Shown here: in pieces, positions 20,708 through 32,416 of the stretch
Numbering within the stretch: the first letter of the stretch is position 1
Layout of the letters: each line of letters opens with the position of its first letter
Assembly (NCBI RefSeq): GCF_007655135.1
Contig: NC_045127.1
Coordinates: 24,594,199 to 24,658,198, forward strand
Source of the DNA: Punica granatum
Taxonomy: Eukaryota > Streptophyta > Magnoliopsida > Myrtales > Lythraceae
Length of the DNA stretch: 64,000 bases
Direction of reading: 5' to 3'
The notes under the pieces: generated by a model
What the model saw: only the letters and a program-made list of their open reading frames with translations
Databases searched by the model: none
Told to the model about the DNA's origin: nothing
Translations under genes and position numbers: made by a program

Positions 20708-23700
20708 GAGATCGATGATTATGGCATTGAACCCTAATATTATTCGGCCTAGGGATTAGGCTCGACCCGCATGGCAAACAAGTGCAAAAAGATAATAATC
20801 AACAGGTAAATAACAGACAATGTGTTTGTATTCACCGAATATACGTGGATTAACAAGTTTATTAATCCAAGTGTGTTTTTGCAAGCAAATGCTATATGCT
20901 AAGCAAACAACGCGTGCTAATGTTTTAGCATTCGACTTTGGTTTGAGAACCTGACATATCGGGTGTCCGTAGTCAAGTTTCGTGTGTGTGGATTGTTTTT
21001 ACAGTAATTCGGTGTTGTGACATTGAATTACCACTGAATTAACCCAACTCATGTTTTGACTCTAGATTTGGAACCTAGAGTTCCACCTAACCATTTTCTA
21101 GCATTTGGTTAAGTCGAATGAAATGATTAGTCAGGTAATTGTAATTTTGATACAGAATACCCAACTGACATCTTAAATGATACTAAGATGACGCCAAATC
21201 ACAAAATGATGTTCTTGCTCTTGATTTGAAAATTTGTTTTTCAGAAAAGGATTTGAAAGTATGAGGGTTTTTAAAAGGGCATTAACACCGTTTTGTAATT
21301 CGTCGACACGAGTTACAAATTAATGTCCAATTCGTGCAAAGTTGTTTAAATTGAATGAATTAACCGTGTGAACGTCCCGATTAACCCGTTCGTGGAATTA
21401 ATGCTTAAGGTTATGCCGAATGCATTAATTATGAAAACGATTCGTGACCCGGCGACCAAGACGAATCCATAAGGATCCCAACATGCTAACATGTTATATG
21501 ATGACGAGCATGCATAATATAACATGAAAGTGTATAAAAATTAAGTCTTGCAAGTTAAACATGCATAAAACGTCATATTACTCCATAACCATGCAAATAA
21601 CGTAGAAGGTTCTAACTTCTCTAAGTCGAGAATGTTATACCTTGCCTCGGGATACGAGGTAAGAGTCGTGGAAGTGTTCGAGAGTCGGGTGACTCGATTG
21701 AACGCTTGGAAGAGCGCTCGGGTGCAAAGGATGCATGTTCAGGCAAGGATGCGCGCGGGAGGTGCACGGGCACAGGGTAGGGCACGCGAGCGCGCGGGTG
21801 CGCACTATTCACCCGAGAGTGACGATTTTCACCGAAATGGGGAAATCAACCTGAAATGATAAGCAAATGACTTCAAACCAAAAATCTAAGTTCATAAATG
21901 AACTCCTTGGGTCCAAAATATGTGGTCCATGGAGTTTGAGAATTTTTGAAGTTAAGTCGGGATGATGAACACCGGCTTCCGACTTAAGAATTTCGGGTTT
22001 TGTTCGATGTTTTCTTTTCGGTTTTTCAAAGCCGAAGCTTGTTGGTTCTTGGGTGTTCTTGGCTAAGGAGTTTGAGAGGTTTTCTCTAGGGAGAATGCTT
22101 GGAGAGAGTATGCAAGAGGAGAAGTGATTAGGTTAATCACTTTGGGGCTATTTACAGGCAAAGCTAATGGGCGATTATGCAAAGCTAAGCACACTTAAGC
22201 CTCCCATTAGCAAATTTCGGTTTGTCTAATGAGGATGAGGATGAATGTGGACCAAGTGTTCTTGATGAAGATGATCCAAGTGCATTGATAAGCATTGATG
22301 AGCATTGAGTGTTGTCTTCAACCTCTTCAAGATATTTTGGCTAAGAGAGGGCAAGTTAGCTTCTTGCATTGAAGAAGAAGAAGAAGTTTCTAGAGCAAAG
22401 GGTGACTCATCTTGGGCAGCCCTTGAGTCCCACGACCGAAGAGGAGAAACCAGGAAAAAGCTCGGGTCTCGATTGATCGCCCCTTCGAGGCTCGTGGTTC
22501 GAATCGAATGTTGAATTATCGATATACGCGAGGAAACGGATTTAATGAGTTCGAGATTGGCATTTTCCGTGAGAAATTGCCAAATGTCTATATGAGGCTC
22601 GGAAGTCGGTTTTGCTCCTTTTATGCATTCAGAGCGAGGTTACCCACTTCTGACGGCATATCTTGTATCTGCATCCCACGTCGGTCATTTTGACATAAAT
22701 TATCAAATTACGTGGACCCTTGACCCTTAAGCCGATAAATGCAAATATGGAGCCGGAGATGTCCTAGGAGACCGAAACTGGATTTCTCAGATTGCTTTTT
22801 GAGTTTCTTGGGCAATCTGGAGATCACTATGATCTCTGTTTGCCGAGATTGGGCCTCTAAGGATATGAAAAGTGCATCTGAGACCCTTAAAGCAGTGCTC
22901 GAGGGGTCTAGATGAGTTGTGTGATTCATTCTGACGATTCCCCATTGAGCCTTGAGAAGGCTAGCATTGTGTAAGGTAAGCATCCGGCGTCAAGTTTCCC
23001 CAAAGAGGACCTCTGGATATGGATTTTCACTGAAAATGGCCTTTTGTGCTCCTCGGAGGTTACTCGGGAAACCGTGAAGGGTTTTGCTATCTGATTTGCC
23101 CAATTGCATCTATTCGCTGGAGTTTCCGGGGCAATACAGGGTCAATCTCGTTTGCCGTTATTCCATCAAACCAGTCTCCGGTTATGCTCTTCCGAAGAGG
23201 GGTATGCCCGTTTTATCACTCGGAAGTCATTTAGGGTGTCTGTATGGCTTCCAAAAGACAATCTGAAGCACTGCTCGTGCTCTGTATGATTGTGGGGCAT
23301 GACCGCATCTGATATTTGGAATTAACTTTTCTTCGAGAAACCGGCATTTTTGGACTTCCACTGAAAAGTTGTCTATATACAAAAAGTTATTCTGTATAGA
23401 GCAGATGATTTGCGAAATGCGTTTGAAGACACTTTTCATCTATTTGGCGCTGATGTGGATTTTTAAAGTCCAATATTGGCTATCTTCCGACGGTCGAGCG
23501 AACTATAGGAAAATAGGATTGTCCATGTAGTACACTGGAAATGCCGGTTTTGGACATTGTTGAGCTCTCTAGTCACTCTGTTACCCTTTGGTGACCCCTG
23601 GAGTCCTTCTGCCACATGTGCATGTCTTCTGCTCAATTTTTCCGACTTGAGGATGAATAGTGATTTCTTGCTCTGCCGAGTCGTTTTCTGTATTCCTACT

Positions 23701-23767
23701 CAAGTCATAGTCTGGACCATTGCTGATATCGTTGTTTGGAAAAGTGAGCCAAAATGGGGTGCTGACA
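20708..23767 (-). repeat. Tat LTR type A (copy A2), shared by element X and Tat copy 1
   Basis: Starts TGTCAGCACCCC at 23767 on the minus strand and runs to about 20708, where it joins the Tat copy 1 coding end. It matches LTR A' (45981-49627) in reverse. It lacks a ~620-base block that the right arm holds at about 48243-48860; the join is at 'aaggatc' near 21476. The last ~690 bases of the LTR are missing. It has no protein-coding content. Confidence 0.8.
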
Positions 23768-23924
23768 GGCTTGCCCTCTCTGACTCTGTGCTCGAGTAGA
23801 GGATGTAGCCAAAGACTTCAGAAGTACCCCAATTTGATAGCAATGATCGATATAGAACTTCCGATAGCAGTCTTCTCCCTCCTACTTTGGATATGTGGGG
23901 ATGTTATACCTGATGCAAAAATGT

Positions 23925-24100
23925 AAAAGTCAGGACGGACTCGAGGGGACGGACCTGTGAACAGAAATTTAGTCAGGACGTACCCGAAGGGGACGGAACC
24001 CTGAACAGAAATTTAGTCGGGACGGACCCGAAGGGGATGGACCCCTGAACAGAAATTTAGTCGGGACGGACCCCTGAGCAGAAATTTAAAAACGCATGGG
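23925..24100. repeat. ~45-bp direct repeats in element X (left arm)
   Basis: About four units with 'gaacagaaatttagtcggga' and 'cggacccgaaggggatgga' variants. They are mirrored at 45650-45830 in the right arm. Confidence 0.75.
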
Positions 24101-24295
24101 ATGCATTGTAGAATGAAAATGTTTGCAGAAAGTAAATGCAAACGCTGGAGAGTTGCGTGAGGTGTGGAAGGAATCATTGTGATTCCTCCATCACTAAGCT
24201 TGTCTGTGTTGCAATCGATGTTGTGGCAGAATACTTCGTTGCTTGCCAACTAATTGTGATGCCACTGAGTGCATGTAATGCTATCCTGAAGACTC

Positions 24296-24740
24296 TTCGG
24301 GTGTGGGTGTGAAACCCGAACGCAGCGGAGCGGGTGTGAAACCCTGACTGCGGTGGTGTGGGTGTGAAACCCGAACGCGACGGAGGGGGTGTGAAACCCT
24401 GACTACGATGGTGTGGGTGTGAAATCCTGGGTGTGAAACCCGAATGCAGTGGAGCGGGTGTAAAACCCTGACTGCGGCGGTGTGGGTGTGAAACCCTGTG
24501 TGTGGGTGTGAAATCCTGGGTATGAAACCCGAATGCAGCGGAGCGGGTGTAAAGCCCTGACTGCGGCGGTGTGGGTGTGAAACCCTGTGTGTGGGTGTGA
24601 AACCCAAATGCAGGGGAGCGGGTGTGAAACCTTGACTGCGGTGGTGTGGGTGTGAAACCTTGACTGCGGTGGTGTGGGTGTGAAACCCTGACTGCGGCGG
24701 TATGGGTGTGAAACCCTGTGTGTAGGTGTGAAACCCTGGG
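24296..24740. repeat. 27-28-bp minisatellite in element X (left arm)
   Basis: About 16 units alternate between 'ggtgtgggtgtgaaaccctg' followed by 'actgcggc', and 'gggtgtgaaacccgaa' followed by 'cgcagcggagc'. The array begins exactly where copy 1 continues with unique sequence (15427). It is mirrored at about 45008-45455. It opens proline- and histidine-rich frames on the minus strand that are not genes. Confidence 0.85.
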
Positions 24741-25832
24741 AATTTTGATTTGTCGAAGACCGACGTTGCTGCCGGAGCGGTTGCACTTTCGCTAAAAGGC
24801 GGCTTTGCTGTTTGGCAATTGTACTTTCACTGGCGATGCCCCAGCCGTGAGATGAGGGATTTTGCCTTGCGGGATGTCGCAGGCTGAAGGACTTGAGCTC
24901 TAAGGTGGAGCGCCCACGTATCTCGAGTGGTAGGGAATCAGAGTCTGCCGTAGTTCTTGCGTGCTTGTGGTACCTGTAATCCTAGCATTACTAGTAAATC
25001 ATGTGAGAAATACTAACATGAGATAGACACAGGTAAGCAGTAAAAAGAGCGTCGTTGTGACGCACAGATCTTCAGTTTCGGGGTCGCTTGAGCAACCCGT
25101 GAAGAATTTTGCTTTGACATTGCAAGTGGATCCCGTTCTCGGAGGCCTAGATGCAAGGCCTCCGGGGATCTCCCGTTAGCTACGTATGGGCATATCGAGA
25201 CGTCCCCGATGATGCCTTAGCAGCTCTATCGGTTGTTCGACACGCTCGTCGGCTTTGGACCCTTATCATCCGGATGCCGTAGGGCGACTGCATTTGCAAC
25301 CCGCTTGGAGATTTCTGTTCAAATTTGGTCGGACTCGGTCTGACTATTTCCAAAGAGTTATGATTAGACCCCCGGAGAGGAATGTCATGGATTTTGGCTC
25401 TAGGGTAGCCTGTTAAAGGGTGGCTGTGGCCCATTTGGAGTTATGCAAAGACAAAGAGAAAAGAAAAAGCTTGGGAAGCATGTTGCCCCAGGCTAAAAGG
25501 ATACACGGGTACACGCCTGTAGTGAGATGTACCCCCATTTTCCTTCGTCATTATGTTGTGTAGGTTGTACCGAACTGCTTGGACGGCGTGTTCAGTTGCC
25601 CACTGTGTTTGAGGAAGGTTCCCTCTTGGACGGTTAAATGGTATTGGAGAGTCGATCGGGGATCATGTTGGAATAGATAACATGGCAACTTCCCTTGGGG
25701 ATCCCTTGTTCACACGATGTGTGAGAGACTAGGGGGCAATTTTATCTATCTCTCGTTTTGCTCTCCTTTTGCTACAGTTACCCACCTCGGGACCGCACCT
25801 CTCAACCTAAAGGGGAAGAGCTCTCATTTTGC

Positions 25833-25862
25833 CACGACCGCCCCAAAGGGTTTCCGGTCGTG
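25833..25862. promoter_or_regulatory. 8-bp-stem hairpin in element X 3' UTR
   Basis: CACGACCG (25833-25840) pairs with CGGTCGTG (25855-25862), and inner CCCC..AAAGGG can extend the stem. The same module in copy 1 has CACGG/CCGTG near 16133-16167 with a different inner sequence but kept pairing. It is followed by a second module with CTAGG/CCTAG at about 25888-25915. The right arm has the mirror copy near 43917-43946. Confidence 0.6.
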
Positions 25863-26099
25863 CCTCTCTTTTACCCTAGCTTTTGCCTAGGCCGCCCCAA
25901 AAGAGTTTTCGACCTAGCGGGCTCAATTCTTTTATCTCTCGAGTTTACAAGGGCAAAGGGTTCAAAGGATTCAAACTTCAAATGCATTGTTTTCTGTCTC
26001 CGTCAAGGAGTTGTGTTTGCTGCTCCCCTTTTGTCAGGGTTTGCTGATTTCTCAGGATTGGTAACGCCGGAGTTTTAAATCTCAGCGATACCCTGTTTT

Positions 26100-26170
26100 G
26101 TTCATTGGCGGGTTTTTCCCACGTCTTTTCTCTCTCTTCATTGGCGGGTTTTTCCCGCTTCTTTTCGCTC
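26100..26170. repeat. Duplicated hairpin 'ggcgggtttttcccgc' in element X
   Basis: The phrase 'ttcattggcgggtttttccc' occurs twice (near 26101 and 26137). The second copy forms a GCGGG/CCCGC stem with a T5 loop. It is mirrored near 43610-43680 with one change. Confidence 0.6.
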
Positions 26171-26653
26171 TCTCTTTTTTCTTGCAACTGGGGTTTGTTT
26201 TGTACCCCGTGTTTTTGTTTGAAACTCCTCGACTTTGTATCGCTGAGGCCACTTTGGTGTGCTTCGCCTCGTGGAGACTTGTTGTGTGTTGCTAGCCCTA
26301 TTTTGTGAGGACCGGCTTTCTTGGAAGTTTGACTCTCGTGCACTCGAAAGCTGAATTTCGTGTCATTTGCCCTTACAAGCGTTACATGTGAATTTCCCCT
26401 GTTGTCTAGGAAAAGAAAATGTCAAATTGCCCCATGAATGAACAACTGGTGTTGCCCCGGTGTGAAAGTTAGACGAGGATGCCCTAGTCTTCATTTGTTG
26501 AAGTGGCTCGTGGCAGGCGCCTGGTGCGATGTCTTCGATCATCTCTTGTTGTTCTTTGCAGTACGTGCCTCTTGGAGGGTGCACGCTGCTAAAGTCGCTG
26601 GATATTCAAGGAAGACTGTTGCATCAATGCTGAATAATTCGCTCGATTGTCCT

Positions 26654-29600
26654 TGTCAGCACCCCATTTTGGTCCACCGGCTCCAGCAGAGGACTTCCGA
26701 CCAAAGCTCGGGTTACTATCCATGACCCGGCGATCAGAGGCGAATGCTTGGGCCTAGGGGCATGGGCTATGAGAGAGGAGCAAGGTCCAATAGGGAAAGC
26801 ACAAGAGGGCAATCGGAAGAGTAAACAGACAATGAGCCCCGAAGCAACGGAAGTTGGCACTGTGACACTATTCATCACCGGATCACCGAAGCGTCGGGAG
26901 GTATCCAATATGGGACTCTAAAAATCCCTCTTGATGCCAAAGTGACCAATGGCACATCCGCGCGCATTTTAGAAGCATCCTGCTTAAGCTGGGGCACCCC
27001 CAAACTCTCACAGACGCCTTTCCTGATAGGGCTTCCAGGGGCCTGATCCACGGACAAGTAAACGACACCCGAAAACCGGCCTGCACGCACCCAAAGACCA
27101 CCGGGACCGGGGAACAAGTTTCAGATTGCCTTTTGGAATTCGACTTGGTCTCCCGAGGGACGTTTCAGTGGTCACGAACGCCTCTCAGCGAGTCTTCGGG
27201 ACATATTTATGACAAACAGAGACCACAGCGATCCCCGAACACCTCAGGGCATTTGGTAAACACTTATAAAACTCGGATCGCGAGTCCCTAGGTCACCTCC
27301 GGCTAATGGTCTTCGATTGAGGACGGTGATCCAATGATCCCACACGGGATAAAAAGCTCACCGGGATGAACACTACAATGCACGGAGGAATAATCGTAGA
27401 ACGAGGACGGTCAACTTCACTCTGAACGTCCAAACAGGACAAAACCGACTCTCGAGGTGCCGAGTCACCCTAACATTCATTCACATGAAATGTGGCGATA
27501 TTGGGCTCATTCAAATTCTCTTCGTACAAACATTCCAAATTCATCAATTAATCGGACCTCGGAGATTGGACGGGCGATCAATCGAGCCTCGAGCTTCTTC
27601 CGATTTTTCTCCAAACCAAGTGGGACCCACGGCCAGCCATGGCTCACCCAAGCCGAGCCATCAGCCGCGGCTAAACCCCTCCCCACCGCCGGCTCAAACC
27701 CAATTCGGTGGCTCAAACCCTTCCCCCTTCCCTCCACCACACAATTCAAATATCTCTTACACCCTCTTACACATCTCTCCCATCCATCACCTCCCATCAA
27801 CTTTCCTTTCCTTTCCTCACACTCAACATGACATCTTCCCCTCCCTAATCACCTTGGAAATTTCGGCAGCCCACACTTAGCTCCCCTAAGCACACTTAGC
27901 TCGCCCTAATCGTCTCATTAAGCCCTCCTTTATAAGCCCTTGCACCGTTAAGCTTAATCACTTCTTCATTCTCACTCTCTCTCAAGCCAACTTCTCTAAA
28001 AAACCCTCTCAAACCCTAGCCCTTTTCCTCATTTTTGGCCGACCCATCCCAAGGCCAAAACCAACGGAAAAACCACCCGGTATTCCGAGCACCGCCCGAC
28101 CCGACTTAAGCCAAACATCCTCAAACTTCATATCCTACATATTTCCCACCCTCTAAGTCCATTCCCGAACTCAGATTTTCCATTTGAAGCCCCCAACATC
28201 ACATTCCAACTGTGAGAACCATTGGGTCCCGAGAGCTCCCCGTCGGGCGCATCCAACTTCTATAACATGCCATTTCTTCCCACGACTTCGATGAGTCATG
28301 CCATCACGTTCAAGGGGTTCCTCATAACCCCCACTCTCCCCCGTGAAGAGGTGGTCACGGTCCGAGAGCCCTCCGACCGTGCACAACCTCCGTTCCGCTT
28401 CATCCTTCTTATCGGGTCCCGTTAATTTTTTACCGAGTTTTCTCTCACTATTTCGGGTTTGTCCAGGCCTTGGCGCGTTCGGGACTGTCCACGAACGTCT
28501 AGGTCCGTCCCTTAGGAGTCCAAGGAGCTCGATCTTGCACCGTGCCGTGGTCGGAGCTAGCGTGCCGACCCCGTTTTCTCCAAGTTGCCTTACGGGTGTC
28601 TTCCGCCCGTGACGTCTAGCCGGGTCACCCGACCCTCTTGCCACTTCCCCGACTCTTTCCGTCGTACATCGAGGCTAGGTAATGCTCCTCTACGACTTGA
28701 AGGGACTAAGTTTTCGATCTTTGTTTGTTATGTTACAATAAAGCGATTATTATGTACGTTATATGCAAGTTAGGACTTTTCCTTCGATTCCATGCATTCC
28801 CATGCACGTCCGTCCCCATGTATCGTTTATATGTCGTATTAACGCATGTGCCGTGACGGGAAATGGCTCAGATCGAGGTAGGAGAGGCGTCTAAGCCACG
28901 GTCGGACCATGGGAGCCCACGGCCTAGTCCCAAGGGAAGGACCCGTGAGCTCTCTTAGTTCCTCCGAGGCTAAATGGGCCTCCTCTTCCCCGAAACTAGT
29001 CGGTTCCCGCGTCTTTACAGTCGTTTATCGCATGTAATGTATTGATATGACGGGAAAAGGTTTTGATCGGAGTTTGAGAGCCAACCTTGACTCATGTGAG
29101 CCATGGGAACTCACGGCTACTCATGAGGGGATGTGGCCGAGAGTTCCTTTGGACCACACTGGTCCAAGGCGGCCTCTTTTGTTCCGAAGTAGATCGTTTC
29201 CCGTGTTTTCACGTTTTACCATTTGCATGAATCGACACCGTTTTACCGATTCCTTTGTATATGTATTATATGTGTTCGTTTGTGTGTTTAGTTGTGTTTC
29301 GAGATCTTGGCGGCATCGGTTTCCTTCCATTTTTATCGAAATATGTGTTGTTGTTGTGCTTGGTGTATTATGTATGCGAGGTACGACTAGAATCAACGTA
29401 GGAGACTCTCCATAACCCGAGTCGGGTCAAGGAGAGCTCTCGGCCTAGCCTTTGGTGAGGCGGCCGAGTGCCCTTTGACCCTTCTCGGGTTTAGGATGGT
29501 CTCCTTCGTCGCTTCAGAATCGTTCCTTGGAATTGGGTGTAGTTATGTTCGTATGTTTTTTTTATTATTATCGTTAGTCACACGGTAGTCACTCGATGGA

Positions 29601-31500
29601 TAAATTAATTACGGACCATTATTCGTTGAATCCCTAATACTTGTAATATAAGATCATCGTCACCGAATAATTTCACAAATGGGAGAAACGGGATGAGTCA
29701 TTCGATTAATTAAATCACTCGGGCCAAATAATTGGATAAATTGACTATTAATTCGTAAACGCATCGATGGTTCATTGAACGGCGGAAATGCCCTTTTCCT
29801 TAAAAGCTCAGAATTTCAAAATACCGAGACGTGTAACACGAATAGAATCGTGTCTAGCAAGTACTCACGTACTATGACTCAAGTCCGGGCCCAATTTGAG
29901 GCGGCTTGAATCGAGATGCGCGAGTCCTCTTTAGACCCCTTCGTGTCACACGATCTTTAATTTATATCTGAACATCACATGCTTTACTACTCAAGGGCAT
30001 AATCGTCATTCCGTGATTCACCGATATCCTAGGCATTAGGGGGTCGAAAACACCTCGATCTATGGACGGAAAGGGGCGGCCCGTTCGGGTGCGAGTTTCA
30101 TTCGTATGGCCCATTCTGTCCACTTTAGGTGTTTCTACCTCCCTATTGTAGATCCGGTGGTGGACGTTCTCATTTTCGTTGCAAAACACGAAGAACTGGA
30201 TTAATCATGTATTCGACTTAATCAAACATTAGATAATGGATAGGTGGAATGTTAGGTTCCAATCTAGAGTCAAAAATACAAGTTTGGCTAATTCGGTGAA
30301 ACCGCAGTGACACCTCACTAAATAGAGGCCTAAAACAAATTCACACATGTAATTGTCCTAGAATCCTATTCCAGCCCACTTCTTTGTTTGCCTAGGCTAG
30401 ATACATTGTTTGCTAATCAACCCCGGTTAATAACTGATTAAATCACGTACATTCGGCCTAATATACAACTTGTTTGTATTTATCTATATTTGTTAGTTAT
30501 TGTCTATTTTTCATCAGTTTTATCAGTTTTCTTCTGTTTTCCATTTGTTTTTGCTAATTTTTTGCGGTTCAGGTCCGAGCCCATAGGTTACGTGTTGCAT
30601 GGGGCCCAACGCCCCAAATCACCGAACACGAGGTCCAACGCCTCCTAACTCACTGAGCTCGTGCAACTCGAGTGTGGAATGAGATCTAGCCTCGAGTCAC
30701 CATCACACTCCAAATACGGCCTATGTGGAAGGCAATTTGGATTGGATGTGTGAAACGCGTTTAGATATCACCCGGGAGCTCGATCGGTCCAATGGTTACA
30801 GTGGGAATTAATCGGTTCTCTTGCAAACTGTCGGTTCGATTGGACCCGACCCCCGGCTCTTTGAGCTCGCGTTGCCTTAATTTATTTATCAGTCATTCAA
30901 AACACACGGTGAGCCGGAGTGGAATATTGGCCCAATGCAAACCGATCGGGATCCATTTACTTTATTCAGTTGTATTTTGTAATTATTCGAGTGTATACTG
31001 TGAGGATCTTATTTGTATATCTATTCATTCATTTGTAAGGATCTCCGATCGGCAAGCGAGAGGTCCGAGTGTTGAACCAGTCAAGTTGGTCTATTAATGC
31101 CTAGAGTCGAGTAAGCTCGAATACTCGCGGTTTCGGTTCACGCAGGGAGTCGATCGCCATGGTTTGACGAACTATAAACGTTAGGATAGTAAACCGATTC
31201 CTCGACGCACGAGCCTACTCATCTTTTGGATTCTTTGCCCAACTTGATCAATTCATCGGCTTTACGGTGTCAAAACGGGCGAGTTAAGTGCAACCCTAAA
31301 TCACGTGGTAAATAAACAAAACGGTAAGCCTAGCAAACTAGAGTATCGAAAGGGCGTGTGGGATATAGGTTCGCAGGTAATAGAACCCCCGAATTCGGAA
31401 TTTCCAGTTCTGTATGACCATTGCCTTAGCATTTAGGTGTACCCCGTACCCCTAGACTTGGGTAACTTGCCGGCCTTCGACCTTCGGGTCGTAAAATGGA
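26654..31500 (+). repeat. Tat LTR type B (copy B1), complete to the PBS
   Basis: Starts TGTCAGCACCCCATTTTGG at 26654 and ends just before the primer site at 31503, about 4.85 kb. It is inserted into element X in the opposite sense. It has the 'caatatgggactctaaaaat' block, a TATA-like motif, and an end region ('ctagcaaactagagtatcg', 'cgaaagggcgtg') shared with LTR A. Frames of 100-160 codons on either strand recur in the right arm only because the arms are recent copies; the more distant B copies do not keep them. Confidence 0.8.
27929..27936 (+). promoter_or_regulatory. Candidate LTR B1 TATA box
   Basis: TTTATAAG is at the same relative place as the motifs at 6171 and 60784, followed by 'gcaccgttaagcttaatcac'. 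The mirror copy is at 41843-41850 on the minus strand. Confidence 0.45.
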
Positions 31501-31502
31501 AG

Positions 31503-31512
31503 TGGCGACTCC
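31503..31512 (+). other. Tat primer-binding site (tRNA-Arg type)
   Basis: TGGCGACTCC directly follows the LTR B1 end. It fits the complement of the 3' end of a plant tRNA-Arg, the primer reported for Tat/Ogre elements. The same string occurs on the minus strand at 9096-9087. Confidence 0.65.
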
Positions 31513-31823
31513 TTCTCACGTGCGTCTGTCGAGCGTCCCCGGGAAGGTGGATACTCCCAAGCCGCGTTGCATAGGCTCCGCGCATGCGTGCCCCGACGAG
31601 ATAAAATTCGGGTGCGCACAGTCCTCATCTTCAACTTCGTAGGGGGTACTTCATCGTCGGACACCTCCCTCGTCAAAGTATAAAGAAAGGGTCCGAGACA
31701 AGTTCTCGGGGAAGCATGAACTCGTGCATCGCTCTTCACCTGTGGTCAATGTGCCCCTGTAAAGGATGACAAAGAAGACAATGCATTAGGCGATTACGCG
31801 GGGAATATGTGGTAAGAAATATC
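31513..31823 (+). other. Tat 5' UTR stub at the palindrome centre
   Basis: This follows the PBS; its first ~120 bases match the stub at 8970-9086 in reverse. Together with 31191-31512 it forms the unpaired centre of the large palindrome. At 31824 it joins an LTR B in the opposite orientation that lacks its own last ~310 bases and PBS. No gag start is seen. Confidence 0.65.
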
Positions 31824-32416
31824 ACTATCCTAACGTTTATAGTTCGTCAAACCATGGCGATCGACTCCCTGCGTGAACCGAAACCGCAAGTATTCAAGCT
31901 TACTCGACTCTAGGCATCAATAGACCAACTTGAAAGGTTCAACACTCGGACCTCTCGCTTGCCGATCGGGGATCCTTACAAATGAATGAATAGATGTACA
32001 AATAAGATCATCACAGTATACACTCGAATAATTACAGAATACAACTGAATAAAGTAAATGGATCCCGATCGGTTTGTATTGGGCCAATATTCCACTCCGG
32101 CTCACCGTGTGTTTTGAATGACCGATAAATAAATTAAGGCAACGCGAGCTCAAAGAGCCGAGGGTCGGGTCCAATCGAACCGACAGTTTGCAAGAGAATC
32201 GATTAATTCCCTCTGTAACCATTGGACCGATCGAGCTCCCGGGTAATATCTAAACGCGTTTCACACATCCAATCCAAATTGCCTTCCACATAGGCCGTAT
32301 TTGGAGTGTGATGGTGACTCGAGGCTAGATCTCATTCCACACTCAAGTTGCACGAGCTTAGTGAGTTAGGAGGCGTTGGACCTCGTGTTCGGTGATTTGG
32401 GGCGTTGGGCCCCGTG
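31824..32416 (-). repeat. LTR B2, inner part (right arm), split by CRM-like element
   Basis: Reverse complement of 30598-31190. It ends at 32416 in the 5-base CCGTG that is repeated after the CRM-like element. It continues at 39176. Confidence 0.9.

Larger units (their letters stand above)
23768..26653 (-). other. 3' UTR and 3' end of Tat element X (left arm)
   Basis: This precedes LTR A2 in sense direction and is homologous to the 3' UTR of copy 1: same LTR-proximal block (23768-23920), ~45-bp repeats, the 'aaagtaaatgcaaacgct' block at 24131 (15262 in copy 1), and hairpin modules at 25770-25920. It differs in holding a 28-bp array at 24296-24740 and lacking the 58-bp array. The body of X is cut at 26653 by LTR B1, so its pol is not in the window. 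Open frames here, including a 106-codon one at 25758, are explained by the repeats and hairpins. Confidence 0.7.
20708..31190 (+). repeat. Left arm of the giant inverted duplication
   Basis: The order LTR A2, element X 3' UTR, LTR B1 is repeated in reverse complement in 31824-32416 plus 39176-49627. Coordinate sums of matched points are constant: about 63014 close to the axis, and 69779 beyond the CRM insertion, the difference being the 6764 bases of insertion plus target duplication. Over about 200 bases from 25801 I count four differences, so identity there is about 98%. The arm ends at 31190 at the axis and near 20708 outside. Confidence 0.9.

Noticed and set aside
24281..24786. Proline/histidine-rich frames of 108 and 127 codons, and the mirror at 45167-45574
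   Set aside because: Translation of the 28-bp minisatellite; several frames are open at once.
25758..26078. 106-codon frame present in both arms, considered as an antisense ORF such as those reported in some Tat elements
   Set aside because: It overlaps the hairpin modules and repeats 'CLGRPK' because the modules repeat. The homologous region of copy 1 does not keep the frame.
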